Virus record (IMG/VR): IMGVR_UViG_3300029985_000017
Span: 99,230 to 163,229 of that record
DNA length: 64,000 bases
Strand: one strand, 5' to 3'
Origin: a virus
Position 1 is the stretch's first letter; the number at the start of each line of letters is the position of its first letter. Position numbers and translations under genes: made by a program. The notes below the pieces were generated by a model, which ran no database searches, was not told the origin of the DNA, and saw only the letters and a program-made list of their open reading frames with translations. Below are positions 36,891 through 44,226 of this stretch, piece after piece.

Positions 36891-37129
36891 GAGAATTTTT
36901 TAGTATTGTGTCTACAGGCAGAACACCAATAAGCAGTTTGGATTTCATCGTTTTCCATCCAGTGGGCTCCATATTCGCTTTCTTGGCCGCAAGCACAAAG
37001 GTCATCAAGCATCTTAGAAAGCCCAATCATTGGTGCATTGGGGTCATAATTCTCAACTTTCATCTCTTCATATAGAGTATCAGCTAATTTCAGAAAAGCA
37101 TCCTCAGTCTTTTGAAACGGTACTGGCAT
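36887..37129 (-). CDS. Zinc-binding small protein
   Basis: 80 residues; helical first half, then CACGQESEYGAH ... WCSACRHN, four Cys and two His arranged as a zinc knuckle. Its end overlaps the promoter of the next operon. Confidence 0.6.
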   Translation of the reverse strand: MPVPFQKTEDAFLKLADTLYEEMKVENYDPNAPMIGLSKMLDDLCACGQESEYGAHWMENDEIQTAYWCSACRHNTKKFS

Positions 37130-37358
37130 CTTCTTTTTCCTCTATTAATATATTAAAAAGCTGTTGATCTTTTTCTAATCTCTCAGCAAGCCATGCACAA
37201 GCACCCTCTAGGGAAGAGTAATGCTGGCTTTCAACTCCGACATCATAGCCGCCCTGAGCAGCAATAGTGCCATGACGTATAATAAACCAGGGGGATTTGG
37301 GTTTAGATGGATCGTAGGCTATTTGAGCAACTAGGTATGGTTTAGACTTTTTCTTCAT
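37104..37358 (-). CDS. Unknown protein
   Basis: 84 residues from ATG 37358 (AAGG nine bases upstream). Basic start (MKKKSKPYLVAQIAYD), a WFIIRHG strand and a C-terminal helix. Overlaps the next gene by 26 bases. No family recognised. Confidence 0.55.
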   Translation of the reverse strand: MKKKSKPYLVAQIAYDPSKPKSPWFIIRHGTIAAQGGYDVGVESQHYSSLEGACAWLAERLEKDQQLFNILIEEKEDASTVSKD

Positions 37359-37359
37359 A

Positions 37360-37899
37360 TTAAGCCTTATCACAATACGAACTATGAACACCGCCTACCG
37401 AATCAGCGCCACAAGAACAAGCGGCTGCTTCACCAACGACACTCCAGGAAGCGCCATCGCTTTTAATTACCACACTAGGGTAAACTGTTTGGTAAGATGT
37501 TGGGAGAGTAACCGTGATTGAACCGCCACTTCCGCCATTGCTTCCGCTAGCAACGCCTAAGTTACCCATTCCGACTGGAGGTATAAAATTATACGACACG
37601 CCATTAAAGGGTTGCCCAATTGCTAGTGCTGGCGGATCAATTACAGTAATACCTGCAAAAATAGCCGTTCCAACTCCGGTAGTAGCATTAAAATGTGATT
37701 TATAGCAAGCTACAATCTCTGTTCCATCCACAAAATTATCGTTTTCCATGTCCAAACGAAGAATATTTCTACCCATAACATGGCCAAATCTTATAAATCT
37801 AGTTTCTCCTGGCAAAGAATTCACAATTTGCTGAATAACATCAAAATCTATGCCATTAGTAGTAATAAAAGAACTAAATTCCGTAAATAGTTTACCCAT
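37360..37899 (-). CDS. Virion-type protein with C-terminal Cys/His module
   Basis: 179 residues. The body looks structural (IRFGHVMGRNILRLDME, TTGVGTAIFAGI, Gly/Ser linker GSNGGSGG, then ITVTLPTSYQ). The last 20 residues hold CSCGADSVGGVHSSYC, a compact Cys/His module also ending the 40727-40996 product. Possibly a tail or head decoration, but placed among accessory genes. Confidence 0.55.
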   Translation of the reverse strand: MGKLFTEFSSFITTNGIDFDVIQQIVNSLPGETRFIRFGHVMGRNILRLDMENDNFVDGTEIVACYKSHFNATTGVGTAIFAGITVIDPPALAIGQPFNGVSYNFIPPVGMGNLGVASGSNGGSGGSITVTLPTSYQTVYPSVVIKSDGASWSVVGEAAACSCGADSVGGVHSSYCDKA

Positions 37900-38266
37900 T
37901 CTTAACCTCCATTGCTTTAAGCGAAACTAAAGCTATGGCCTCTGGTGCTTCATCGGCTACAGCAAATTCAAATTTATCAGTACCCCAGAATTCCACTTTA
38001 GCAATCCACTGCATCTTATCTAGCGATTGATCCCAAAGCGTGGCTAAAGAAACAGCGGTGGTCTTATTTCTTAGTTTTTCAACAACTTCCCATGCAGCGG
38101 CTATATCATAACTATAATTAGGGAGTCGATTATACATAATCATTTCTCCATAACTATCATAGTAATCGGCTGGTCCAATACTCCAACCACCTTTTTTATT
38201 CTTAACTACCTCTAATCCCATTACACGTTCAGCGATCAAAGCGTCAAGTTCACGATTGTAAGGCAT
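37892..38266 (-). CDS. Phage ABA-sandwich domain protein
   Basis: 124 residues from ATG 38266 (GGAGGGGTAAT upstream). Opens LDALIAERVMGLEV and later has NYSYDIAAAWEVVEKL, the two phrases that define the phage ABA-sandwich family found in many phages. Function of the family unknown. Confidence 0.7.
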   Translation of the reverse strand: MPYNRELDALIAERVMGLEVVKNKKGGWSIGPADYYDSYGEMIMYNRLPNYSYDIAAAWEVVEKLRNKTTAVSLATLWDQSLDKMQWIAKVEFWGTDKFEFAVADEAPEAIALVSLKAMEVKNG

Positions 38267-38267
38267 A

Positions 38268-38450
38268 TTACCCCTCCACCAAAACAACTATGGGCCTATC
38301 TGGATCAAATTCTGTTTCTAGAGAGGCAAATTTTACCTGAGCCATATGGTATTCGAAAGTTCTAGCTTCAGTATCAAATAGAACTTCAGCGTGACCGTAT
38401 CCACTTTTAACAACTTCTGCTAATTCATAGAACAATTCTTGGGCTGTCAT
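38268..38450 (-). CDS. Unknown small protein
   Basis: 60 residues, alpha/beta, acidic. First gene after the promoter at 38461-38489, which leaves only about four bases of leader before ATG 38450 and no ribosome site. Ends two bases before the next start. Confidence 0.6.
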   Translation of the reverse strand: MTAQELFYELAEVVKSGYGHAEVLFDTEARTFEYHMAQVKFASLETEFDPDRPIVVLVEG

Positions 38451-38460
38451 ATTATTAATC

Positions 38461-38489
38461 AGCTTAGCTCAATCATTTTGGAAAGTCAA
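38461..38489 (-). promoter_or_regulatory. Sigma70-like promoter TTGACT-N17-TAAGCT
   Basis: Minus strand TTGACT (38484-38489), TAAGCT (38461-38466), spacer 17. Drives the 38450 operon. Confidence 0.7.
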
Positions 38490-38493
38490 GCAC

Positions 38494-38529
38494 AAAATAA
38501 AAAAGGCCTCCTTTTTATGGGAAGCCTTT
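38494..38529 (-). terminator. Intrinsic terminator after 38563-39267
   Basis: Minus strand AAAGGC-TTCC, eight-base loop, GGA-GGCCTTT, then TTTTATTTT. Separates the virion gene from the next operon. Confidence 0.75.
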
Positions 38530-38562
38530 GAGAGTATATTTTAATTATACGATTGTATACTA

Positions 38563-39267
38563 TTAGTATGCGTATGGGAAAGGCTGGTATCCAGCGTAAG
38601 GGGTCCAGGTTATCCTTACGCGCCTTGGTAGTCTAGCTGCGACCACTGGATAAGGTTGAGTAAAGTCGTCAAAGCAACCCGGAAAATTTGTGGATGGAAA
38701 ACAAGCATTTGGGAAAGATTCACCATATCCGCCATAGTATACTGAGAATTCTTGGTAGTTATTTGATGGGTACAAGTTTACAACCGTGAAATTTAGATTG
38801 GTAAAGTAATTGTAAACGAAATTAAACGAAACATAATCCCTAAGCTCCATCACCACACTGAACTTACCCATAGAATTGGCATTATTGATCAATTGTTCAG
38901 CGGAAGTAAGAAAAAGCGACTCAAACCTATTAGTTAAGGCTGTGAGACTAGTGGCAGAAGCTTGATTAACGAGCCTTGCAGTCTCTGGGATATCAACAAT
39001 AGACATTATGACGGTACAGACAGTAGTAGTCGAATTGGCCAGCGTGGCGGTCACCGTGAGCGTTGTGGCGGGTGTTAAATTCGTAGGAATACCAGAAAAG
39101 ACACCCGTTGTGGTGTTAAAGGTAATGCCAGCGGGCAAAGTGCCGCCTAAACTATAAGAAGCAGCAGAAAATCCAGGGGTTGGACTTACCAAAAGATTTT
39201 GACCTATTTGCCAAAAACTTGGATTTGAACCATAATAACTAAGAATAGAAAATGGAGCTAAACTCAT
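38563..39267 (-). CDS. Virion protein with N-terminal Ig-like (He_PIG) domain
   Basis: 234 residues. Residues 37-90 hold YSLGGTLPAGITFNTTTGVFSGIP, shown here as the putative-Ig hallmark (LPAGITFN, GVFSGIPT), an adhesive domain common on virions. The C-terminal half is Phe/Tyr/Asn-rich and ends YAGYQPFPYAY. A late-type promoter and GGAATCTTTA sit in front and a terminator behind, so it is a single-gene late unit set in the accessory block. Confidence 0.7.
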   Translation of the reverse strand: MSLAPFSILSYYGSNPSFWQIGQNLLVSPTPGFSAASYSLGGTLPAGITFNTTTGVFSGIPTNLTPATTLTVTATLANSTTTVCTVIMSIVDIPETARLVNQASATSLTALTNRFESLFLTSAEQLINNANSMGKFSVVMELRDYVSFNFVYNYFTNLNFTVVNLYPSNNYQEFSVYYGGYGESFPNACFPSTNFPGCFDDFTQPYPVVAARLPRRVRITWTPYAGYQPFPYAY

Positions 39268-39272
39268 AGATA

Positions 39273-39295
39273 TAAAGATTCCGATTTTATATCGA
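39273..39295 (-). promoter_or_regulatory. Late-type element TCGATATAAA plus GGAATCTTTA
   Basis: Minus strand TCGATATAAA (39286-39295) then GGAATCTTTA (39273-39282) five bases before the start at 39267. The motif pair matches the leader of the 2180-5332 fibre. Confidence 0.45.
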
Positions 39296-39323
39296 AAAAT
39301 ATATAACTATACGATACTATTAA

Positions 39324-39350
39324 ATAAAAAGGCGTCCCCGGAAGACGCCC
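39324..39350 (-). terminator. Intrinsic terminator after hsp20
   Basis: Minus strand GGCGTC, seven-base loop, GACGCC, then TTTTTATTT, directly after the Hsp20 stop. Confidence 0.85.
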
Positions 39351-39359
39351 TTCTATTCT

Positions 39360-39698
39360 CTACTTAATTCTGATCAATTTGGTTTGTTTTTCAACGCTTT
39401 TAGGCAAAGTTAATGTCAATATCCCGTCTTTTAGATCTGCCTCTATAGATTCAGAATCAACTGTATTAGGAATCTTAAAGGTTTTTGAATACTTACGATT
39501 TTTGGTTTTATTCTCACCCTTAACCGTCAATACTCCTTGGTTAAATTCCACGGCTAGGTCTTCTTTAGATATCCCTGGTAAATCCATGGATAGCTTATAG
39601 ACCTTAGAGTCTTCTTCTACATAGTCAGAAGTAAAATGTGGGTTAAATAAGAATCTATTAAAATCATCGAATAAATTAAATGATAAATCATGCTTCAT
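39360..39698 (-). CDS. hsp20: Hsp20 / alpha-crystallin small heat-shock protein
   Basis: 112 residues, one alpha-crystallin domain: YKLSMDLPGISKEDLAVEF, GVLTVKGE, then the conserved LKDGILTLTLPK near the C-terminus. ATP-independent holdase that keeps unfolded proteins soluble; phages of cyanobacteria and others carry it, possibly for virion assembly. It is a one-gene unit with a strong promoter, an AGGAGGTG ribosome site and its own terminator, so high expression is likely. Confidence 0.93.
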   Translation of the reverse strand: MKHDLSFNLFDDFNRFLFNPHFTSDYVEEDSKVYKLSMDLPGISKEDLAVEFNQGVLTVKGENKTKNRKYSKTFKIPNTVDSESIEADLKDGILTLTLPKSVEKQTKLIRIK

Positions 39699-39717
39699 TG
39701 AGCACCTCCTGATTTAA

Positions 39718-39745
39718 AATATAATTTCTATTTTATAGTTGTCAA
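39718..39745 (-). promoter_or_regulatory. Sigma70-like promoter TTGACA-N16-TATATT for hsp20
   Basis: Minus strand TTGACA (39740-39745) and TATATT (39718-39723), consensus except one base, followed by AGGAGGTG eight to twelve bases before ATG 39698. Confidence 0.75.
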
Positions 39746-39748
39746 GTG

Positions 39749-40015
39749 CTACTCTTTAGCGCCAGTATCTACCCATTTAATTAAAATATCCCGTTCTTCC
39801 TGAGGCATATCCTGTCCTTGGGGCATTTCCTTGGTAATCATCTTTAGTTTAATGGTGTCCTTATACTTAAAGGCATCCCCATACTTCTGCCAATTCTTAT
39901 CTTGAACATAATCATGGCATTGAGAACACCTATTCTTAAAGATGGGCTTAGCATCCTTATTGTAAGTAGGGTTTACTGCTGCTAGGGCTACTGAACTAAA
40001 AAATACAAGTATCAT
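39749..40015 (-). CDS. c-type cytochrome domain protein, exported
   Basis: 88 residues. Short hydrophobic signal-like start (MILVFFSSVALAA), then FKNRCSQCHDY: the haem-binding CxxCH (C30, C33, H34). Downstream, Met residues in ITKEMPQGQDMPQEERD and the end LIKWVDTGAKE match the small 'MP...W...GA' cytochrome c type in which Met is the distal haem ligand. Should be periplasmic if exported. A haem protein in a phage is rare. AGAGGT precedes the ATG; it overlaps the upstream gene by four bases. Confidence 0.8.
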   Translation of the reverse strand: MILVFFSSVALAAVNPTYNKDAKPIFKNRCSQCHDYVQDKNWQKYGDAFKYKDTIKLKMITKEMPQGQDMPQEERDILIKWVDTGAKE

Positions 40016-40218
40016 GACTTTAACCTCTTAATTTCTTCTTCTAATTCCAAATTCTTTTTTATTAGAGTTATGTTTTCTATACGCAGTTCATATAGCTCTA
40101 CAGCCCTATCAAGATCTTCTGCTAGACGCCTAACATAACCACGATCTTCTATAGGAGTTTCTCCAGATCGCCTAAATCCTGCTTCAGGACAGTCTACTGA
40201 CCAAGTTACTTTACCCAT
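40012..40218 (-). CDS. Unknown coiled-coil protein
   Basis: 68 residues. N-terminal PEAGFRRSGETPIEDRGYVRRLAEDLDRA then a long coiled coil to the end (LYELRIENITLIKKNLELEEEIKRL). One-base overlap with the upstream gene. Confidence 0.65.
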   Translation of the reverse strand: MGKVTWSVDCPEAGFRRSGETPIEDRGYVRRLAEDLDRAVELYELRIENITLIKKNLELEEEIKRLKS

Positions 40219-40724
40219 TACTTCTTCCTCTCTACAATCACAACTTCTTTGTCGGCTGCCTCTAGTTGATCTTTTAGAGATGGACCTACTTTGGCGTCTA
40301 TTACTTGATCTGTATAAGTAGCCACTAATGGTTCATGCTTTGCTTTTAGCTTATCGTATTCTTCCATCCATTCTAATGCTGCTTTTTCGTATACTTTGGT
40401 ACGATGTTTTTGATCTTTTAGTTCTTTCTTTAGCTCAAAAAGACTGTCTACGGTCTCTCCTAATTGCCTGGAATAATTCTCCAATTTATCGTAAATATAG
40501 TCAACTGTATTACCTCTATGTTCAGAACGACCTATTTCTTTGGATTTATTCTCTAACTGAAATTTAAGACTCTTAATCTCATTCCTAGCCGCATCTAATT
40601 CCTTTTGTAATACCGTAGCCCCATCCAAGAAAAACTGTTCGATCCTAAGAGGGGATACAGTAGAGCCATCCCAATTCTTGGCGGCGTACTCTTTAGCTGC
40701 TTTAGCGATTTGCTTTTTAGTCAT
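40218..40724 (-). CDS. Unknown coiled-coil protein
   Basis: 168 residues, coiled coil over residues 35-140, mixed charge, no enzyme motif. Possibly a scaffold or spanin-like rod but without signal or membrane segment. Confidence 0.65.
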   Translation of the reverse strand: MTKKQIAKAAKEYAAKNWDGSTVSPLRIEQFFLDGATVLQKELDAARNEIKSLKFQLENKSKEIGRSEHRGNTVDYIYDKLENYSRQLGETVDSLFELKKELKDQKHRTKVYEKAALEWMEEYDKLKAKHEPLVATYTDQVIDAKVGPSLKDQLEAADKEVVIVERKK

Positions 40725-40726
40725 AT

Positions 40727-40996
40727 CTAATTCTTATACTTCTTACACCAATTACTATGACTGCTAGAACCGCACTTCTCAGCCCCGCATTCACATTCTA
40801 CTTCTTTAATCTCTGCACTACCTTTTAAAGATTTCAAAACTCTTTTTCTAAACTCTTCATCTGTTTCTTCTGTTATCCCATAAGATGGGTGCCAATAAGC
40901 ATCCCGTCTGATGCCATGTTCTTCGGCTATACGGTCTAAAGCATCTCCATGGGCTACGTCAATCGTCATATAATCGAAATATTCAAAGTCGTTCAT
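40727..40996 (-). CDS. Unknown protein with C-terminal Cys/His module
   Basis: 89 residues. Ends ECECGAEKCGSSSHSNWCKKYKN, matching the CSCGADSVGGVHSSYC end of the 37360-37899 product. The module likely binds zinc. The N-terminal part (FDYMTIDVAHGDALDRIAEEHGI) is helical. Confidence 0.65.
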   Translation of the reverse strand: MNDFEYFDYMTIDVAHGDALDRIAEEHGIRRDAYWHPSYGITEETDEEFRKRVLKSLKGSAEIKEVECECGAEKCGSSSHSNWCKKYKN

Positions 40997-41014
40997 TTTT
41001 GTTCCTTAATAATA

Positions 41015-41923
41015 TTAATTAACGTACTCAAAAGTATATCCACCAGCATAATTAGAATTTTTATTTAAAAATTTTGAAATTTGACACCTACCTATGCCAA
41101 GTTTACGGGCAGCTTCGCTAACAGATTCAAAAACAATGCCTGTTTCTATGCATTTAATCTTTCTTTTAGTTATATTGGCACTTTCCATGTGCTCGTAACA
41201 CTCTTTTAGCCAACCTTCGTATCGTGCAGAGTCATAGGCTCCAGCATATTTTTTCTTAAATTGTGTAGGAGTATTACATTTTCTAGCAGCAGTCATACAA
41301 GCTTTCTTTGTCCAAATCAATTTTCCGCCGCCTAGGCTACCGGCTTTGTTTTTATTTAAAATTGTCCATCCATTACTACGATATTCTTCAATAAGTTTTG
41401 ATTCTTCTTTCCCTACAATTTCTTTTGGATAAAAAATATTAAATTTCTTAAAAATCTGGCCTCCTAACCAGTATTTTTGTTTTAAAATTTTATTATGAGA
41501 CATATGATATATGTGGCGTTCTTGATAATTATATGTCAAGCCTACGTAAACCGTTTTATCTGGATGTTCATAAGCATACAATGCTCTAAAATATCGGCTG
41601 CCAATTTTCTCCATGTGGAAGCAAACGTCTTCGTACCAAGGACTTCTGTAGGCTTTTTGGTGTTCTGCTGGAAATCTTTCCCTAAATTCAGTTTTTGTTT
41701 TACATTTCAAAGCTTTCTCATGGCAATATTCTTTTGTTAGTTCTCCTTTTATAAATCTTAACTTTTTCATATGTTTACAACATATTTCTAACCAGCCATT
41801 TCTCCAAGCGGCTGTGTAACCTCCACTTCTATGCTCATACCATTTGTGTCTTTCGTCATACTTTTTGGCATCAATCTTACATCTTTTTAATGTCCAGTAT
41901 CCTCGCGGTTTGTTTTTTGGCAT
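41015..41923 (-). CDS. GIY-YIG-like homing endonuclease with DNA-binding tail
   Basis: 302 residues from ATG 41923 (weak ribosome site). Residues 114-140 (ALYAYEH, TVYVGLTYNYQERHIYH) fit the GIY-YIG nuclease core with the usual Arg and His. Flanking copies of a W/Y-containing repeat (TAAWRNGWLEICCKHM; KAYRSPWYEDVCFHM; SARYEGWLKECYEHM) probably grip DNA. The end (IKCIETGIVFESVSEAARKLGIG) is a NUMOD1-like helix-turn-helix. Free-standing; its start lies against the 3' end of the nucleotidyltransferase gene. Confidence 0.85.
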   Translation of the reverse strand: MPKNKPRGYWTLKRCKIDAKKYDERHKWYEHRSGGYTAAWRNGWLEICCKHMKKLRFIKGELTKEYCHEKALKCKTKTEFRERFPAEHQKAYRSPWYEDVCFHMEKIGSRYFRALYAYEHPDKTVYVGLTYNYQERHIYHMSHNKILKQKYWLGGQIFKKFNIFYPKEIVGKEESKLIEEYRSNGWTILNKNKAGSLGGGKLIWTKKACMTAARKCNTPTQFKKKYAGAYDSARYEGWLKECYEHMESANITKRKIKCIETGIVFESVSEAARKLGIGRCQISKFLNKNSNYAGGYTFEYVN

Positions 41924-41930
41924 ATTTAAT

Positions 41931-42968
41931 TTAAAATATCCTATCAATAATAGTAGCCAAATAAGAATCTTCAACTTTAAAATTAGGATTACTTTCCATT
42001 TTTGAACGTAAGCCATCAATAAGTTGGAGAAAATAGCTACTGTCAACCCCCACAAGTTGGCTTTCTAAAACATCAATATCACTCAAATCAAGCTGAGAGA
42101 TCTGAAAGCACATCTTTAGATATTGTCCTGCATTAATATTAAAGCCACGCTTAATGAACTTCCTAGTCCTAATTACAGAACAAAGTGGGTATTTAGACCC
42201 AATGTACTTAAGTTCCTTATTTAGAAGACATTCCAAAGCTTCGGCCTTCAATACCAATTGATTAGATCCAAAATCGTAATAATTGGTGCAATGCACAAAA
42301 TCGTAATTTGCATGGATAGCATCTGGTTCCCCATAGAACCTAACAACCAATTGAATCTTATCTGCCAAAGTAATGGCGTTAGTGCTGAGAAATACTGGAC
42401 GATAAGGATCTTTAGGTTCTTCTGCAGACTCCAATAGCTTTTCATCAATTTGGTCTGCATCGTTTAAAGCTTCAACGGCATCTTCAAAGGGTTGTTCTAG
42501 AATTTTATCGTTCTCAGCTGCAACACCATCAGATCTAACAATGATTTTTACCCTATCTGGAGTAGTTCCAGCAATCATCCTGGACAATACCTTTCCTTGA
42601 TTGGAAAATTCTCTAGCCAATTCTGAGTTCCTGTCAATAAAATGATAACTCTTTCCGTCTTTATCTGGAGTAAGTTCTTCGCCATCCAATACATATGCTT
42701 TGGCGCTACCGCCCAATCGATTTTTTTTGTTGGCTTGGCGCTGATTAAACTCGTTTGTATAATACTTGGCTACTAGGTAAGCCGTCTTCTTATCCCTAAA
42801 ATAAAGGTCATAATCCTTGGGTTCTTCACCCATGAGCATCGAGGCAATAGAACCGCCCGTAACTATTGTATTTTTCTTGCAAAGCTTTTGAACTTCTTCG
42901 TCTTTAATAGACTTAACCCAGTCATTTAGCTTCTTGGACAAAACAGACTTAATTATTTTACGGTTCAT
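41931..42968 (-). CDS. Nucleotidyltransferase-like protein
   Basis: 345 residues. Residues 38-57 (TGGSIASMLMGEEPKDYDLYF, in part GGSIASML and DYDLYF) have the GGS-x(n)-DxD signature of the pol-beta nucleotidyltransferase fold, as in poly(A)/CCA-type enzymes and toxin or resistance transferases. The C-terminal 150 residues are unassigned. Substrate unknown. Own promoter with AAAGGAG ribosome site. Confidence 0.72.
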   Translation of the reverse strand: MNRKIIKSVLSKKLNDWVKSIKDEEVQKLCKKNTIVTGGSIASMLMGEEPKDYDLYFRDKKTAYLVAKYYTNEFNQRQANKKNRLGGSAKAYVLDGEELTPDKDGKSYHFIDRNSELAREFSNQGKVLSRMIAGTTPDRVKIIVRSDGVAAENDKILEQPFEDAVEALNDADQIDEKLLESAEEPKDPYRPVFLSTNAITLADKIQLVVRFYGEPDAIHANYDFVHCTNYYDFGSNQLVLKAEALECLLNKELKYIGSKYPLCSVIRTRKFIKRGFNINAGQYLKMCFQISQLDLSDIDVLESQLVGVDSSYFLQLIDGLRSKMESNPNFKVEDSYLATIIDRIF

Positions 42969-42986
42969 ACTAGATCTCCTTTGGTC

Positions 42987-43015
42987 AGATTACGACTAAT
43001 TAAATTAAAAGTCAA
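42987..43015 (-). promoter_or_regulatory. Sigma70-like promoter TTGACT-N17-TAATCT
   Basis: Minus strand TTGACT (43010-43015), TAATCT (42987-42992). Three bases after the stop of the upstream gene. Confidence 0.72.
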
Positions 43016-43018
43016 GGA

Positions 43019-43402
43019 CTATTTAACAACTTTCAAACTAGACTTCTTATCCCAAAGGCCTTTTTCTTGGTTGGCATTAGGTTTATAGTATGTCTTAATA
43101 AATTTTTGAAATCTAAGATAATCAGGCCAACTTAATACCATACCCTTATCATTAAATTGTATAATACTAGCATGGATTTGAGATTTAGTAGAATAATCAA
43201 ATAAAGACTTTGGCCAGCCTTCATGATTCCATTTTCTTTTAGCAAATTCCTGTTTAAATGTCTCAAATGTACCATAATCCCATTTATGGGTGTGTCTAGT
43301 AGTCATTTCTTTATGGGCAGCCCATGGAATCCAATAGGTACCAAAGAATGCCATAGCAAAAAGCCCACCTAAAAATATCAGTACTAATCCATATGTAAAC
43401 AT
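43019..43402 (-). CDS. Unknown membrane-anchored protein
   Basis: 127 residues: one N-terminal membrane segment (residues 3-27, LVLIFLGGLFAMAFFGTYWIPW), then a soluble Lys/Trp-rich domain. Likely inner-membrane anchored. No family recognised. Confidence 0.62.
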   Translation of the reverse strand: MFTYGLVLIFLGGLFAMAFFGTYWIPWAAHKEMTTRHTHKWDYGTFETFKQEFAKRKWNHEGWPKSLFDYSTKSQIHASIIQFNDKGMVLSWPDYLRFQKFIKTYYKPNANQEKGLWDKKSSLKVVK

Positions 43403-43403
43403 C

Positions 43404-43613
43404 CTAAGGCTCCTTCTTTTCTTCTAATTTTTTATCTTCGAACTTCTTATGAAAAGCTTCCAACATCACAAAGTCTATGGTGCATTTAACAATATTTTGT
43501 CCTAATTCTGAGTTCTTTAGCTTATCGATAACATCTAAATTGGTAGGTCTAGAAAGATAGAGGCTCAAATGATTAAAATAACGTGTTTTAACTGATTCGA
43601 AGTCTTCATCCAT
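43404..43613 (-). CDS. Unknown small protein
   Basis: 69 residues, helical, Lys/Glu-rich end (FEDKKLEEKKEP). First gene after the promoter at 43631-43659, with AAAGGG before the ATG. Confidence 0.6.
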   Translation of the reverse strand: MDEDFESVKTRYFNHLSLYLSRPTNLDVIDKLKNSELGQNIVKCTIDFVMLEAFHKKFEDKKLEEKKEP

Positions 43614-43630
43614 ATTCAGCCCTTTTAAAT

Positions 43631-43659
43631 ATCCTACCGTATTGAAAGTAAAAAGTCAA
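43631..43659 (-). promoter_or_regulatory. Sigma70-like promoter TTGACT-N17-TAGGAT (leftward)
   Basis: Minus strand TTGACT (43654-43659), TAGGAT (43631-43636). Back-to-back with a rightward promoter 12 bases away. Confidence 0.72.
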
Positions 43660-43670
43660 GGAAAAAATAC

Positions 43671-43699
43671 TTGACATTTAAGAAAGAGGAGAGTAGGAT
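43671..43699 (+). promoter_or_regulatory. Sigma70-like promoter TTGACA-N17-TAGGAT (rightward)
   Basis: TTGACA 43671-43676, TAGGAT 43694-43699. Six bases then ATG 43706, so the transcript should begin at the start codon. Confidence 0.7.
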
Positions 43700-43705
43700 T
43701 AAGGT

Positions 43706-43816
43706 ATGAATGAAGAATCATGTACAATTCCCACCAGAGACCATAACTGGATTGCCCAAGACGATCACTTTGAATATTGTCCCTATTGTGGGGCTGTTAA
43801 GGCGAAAGAAAAGTAA
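43706..43816 (+). CDS. Zinc-finger micropeptide, probably leaderless
   Basis: 36 residues with C6, H13 and, near the end, CPYCG; the Cys/His set could hold one zinc. It is the only rightward gene in the 26-57 kb block and has its own promoter with no room for a leader. Ends seven bases before the convergent 43823 gene. Confidence 0.65.
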   Translation: MNEESCTIPTRDHNWIAQDDHFEYCPYCGAVKAKEK

Positions 43817-43822
43817 GAAACT

Positions 43823-44032
43823 TTAATAACAAGTTCCATACGGATATTTAATTCCGTGTTCTGTCATTCCTTCTAAATCGAATTTATTACCACAATGCCC
43901 ACAATAGTAGGCATCGCCCGGTGCAAAGTTTTGCAAGCACTTCATGGCCGCTTCTTCTAGACAAAAGGAACAAATAGGCCCAATAGTTCCTTCTTGCTCT
44001 AATGGTTTCCTATGGAATAAGCAAATTGGCAT
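43823..44032 (-). CDS. Zinc-binding small protein
   Basis: 69 residues with CLFH, CSFC, CGHC and a final Cys, enough for two zinc sites (CSFCLEEAAMKC...YYCGHCGNKF). Function unknown; one-base overlap with the next upstream gene. Confidence 0.65.
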   Translation of the reverse strand: MPICLFHRKPLEQEGTIGPICSFCLEEAAMKCLQNFAPGDAYYCGHCGNKFDLEGMTEHGIKYPYGTCY

Positions 44033-44226
44033 TATTCATATTCCCACTCAAAGGTATCTACACCATCATCCTGACTGGCATCATAAGGAGGTCTCATACC
44101 CAATTCTTCCACTAATTGTAGAACACTGTCCATAAACTCATTCGGAGTTATATAACCAGCTTCAACCATACAGTGTTTAATGCCATAATACCTTTGAAGT
44201 TTAAGCAACATTTCTGAACGTTTCAT
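44032..44226 (-). CDS. Unknown protein, MKRSEM family (paralogue of 35387-35590)
   Basis: 64 residues. Shares MKRSEM, the L(Q/N).(V)EE.GM(R/K)PP segment and an acidic end with the 35387-35590 product. Overlaps the next upstream gene by four bases. Confidence 0.65.
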   Translation of the reverse strand: MKRSEMLLKLQRYYGIKHCMVEAGYITPNEFMDSVLQLVEELGMRPPYDASQDDGVDTFEWEYE

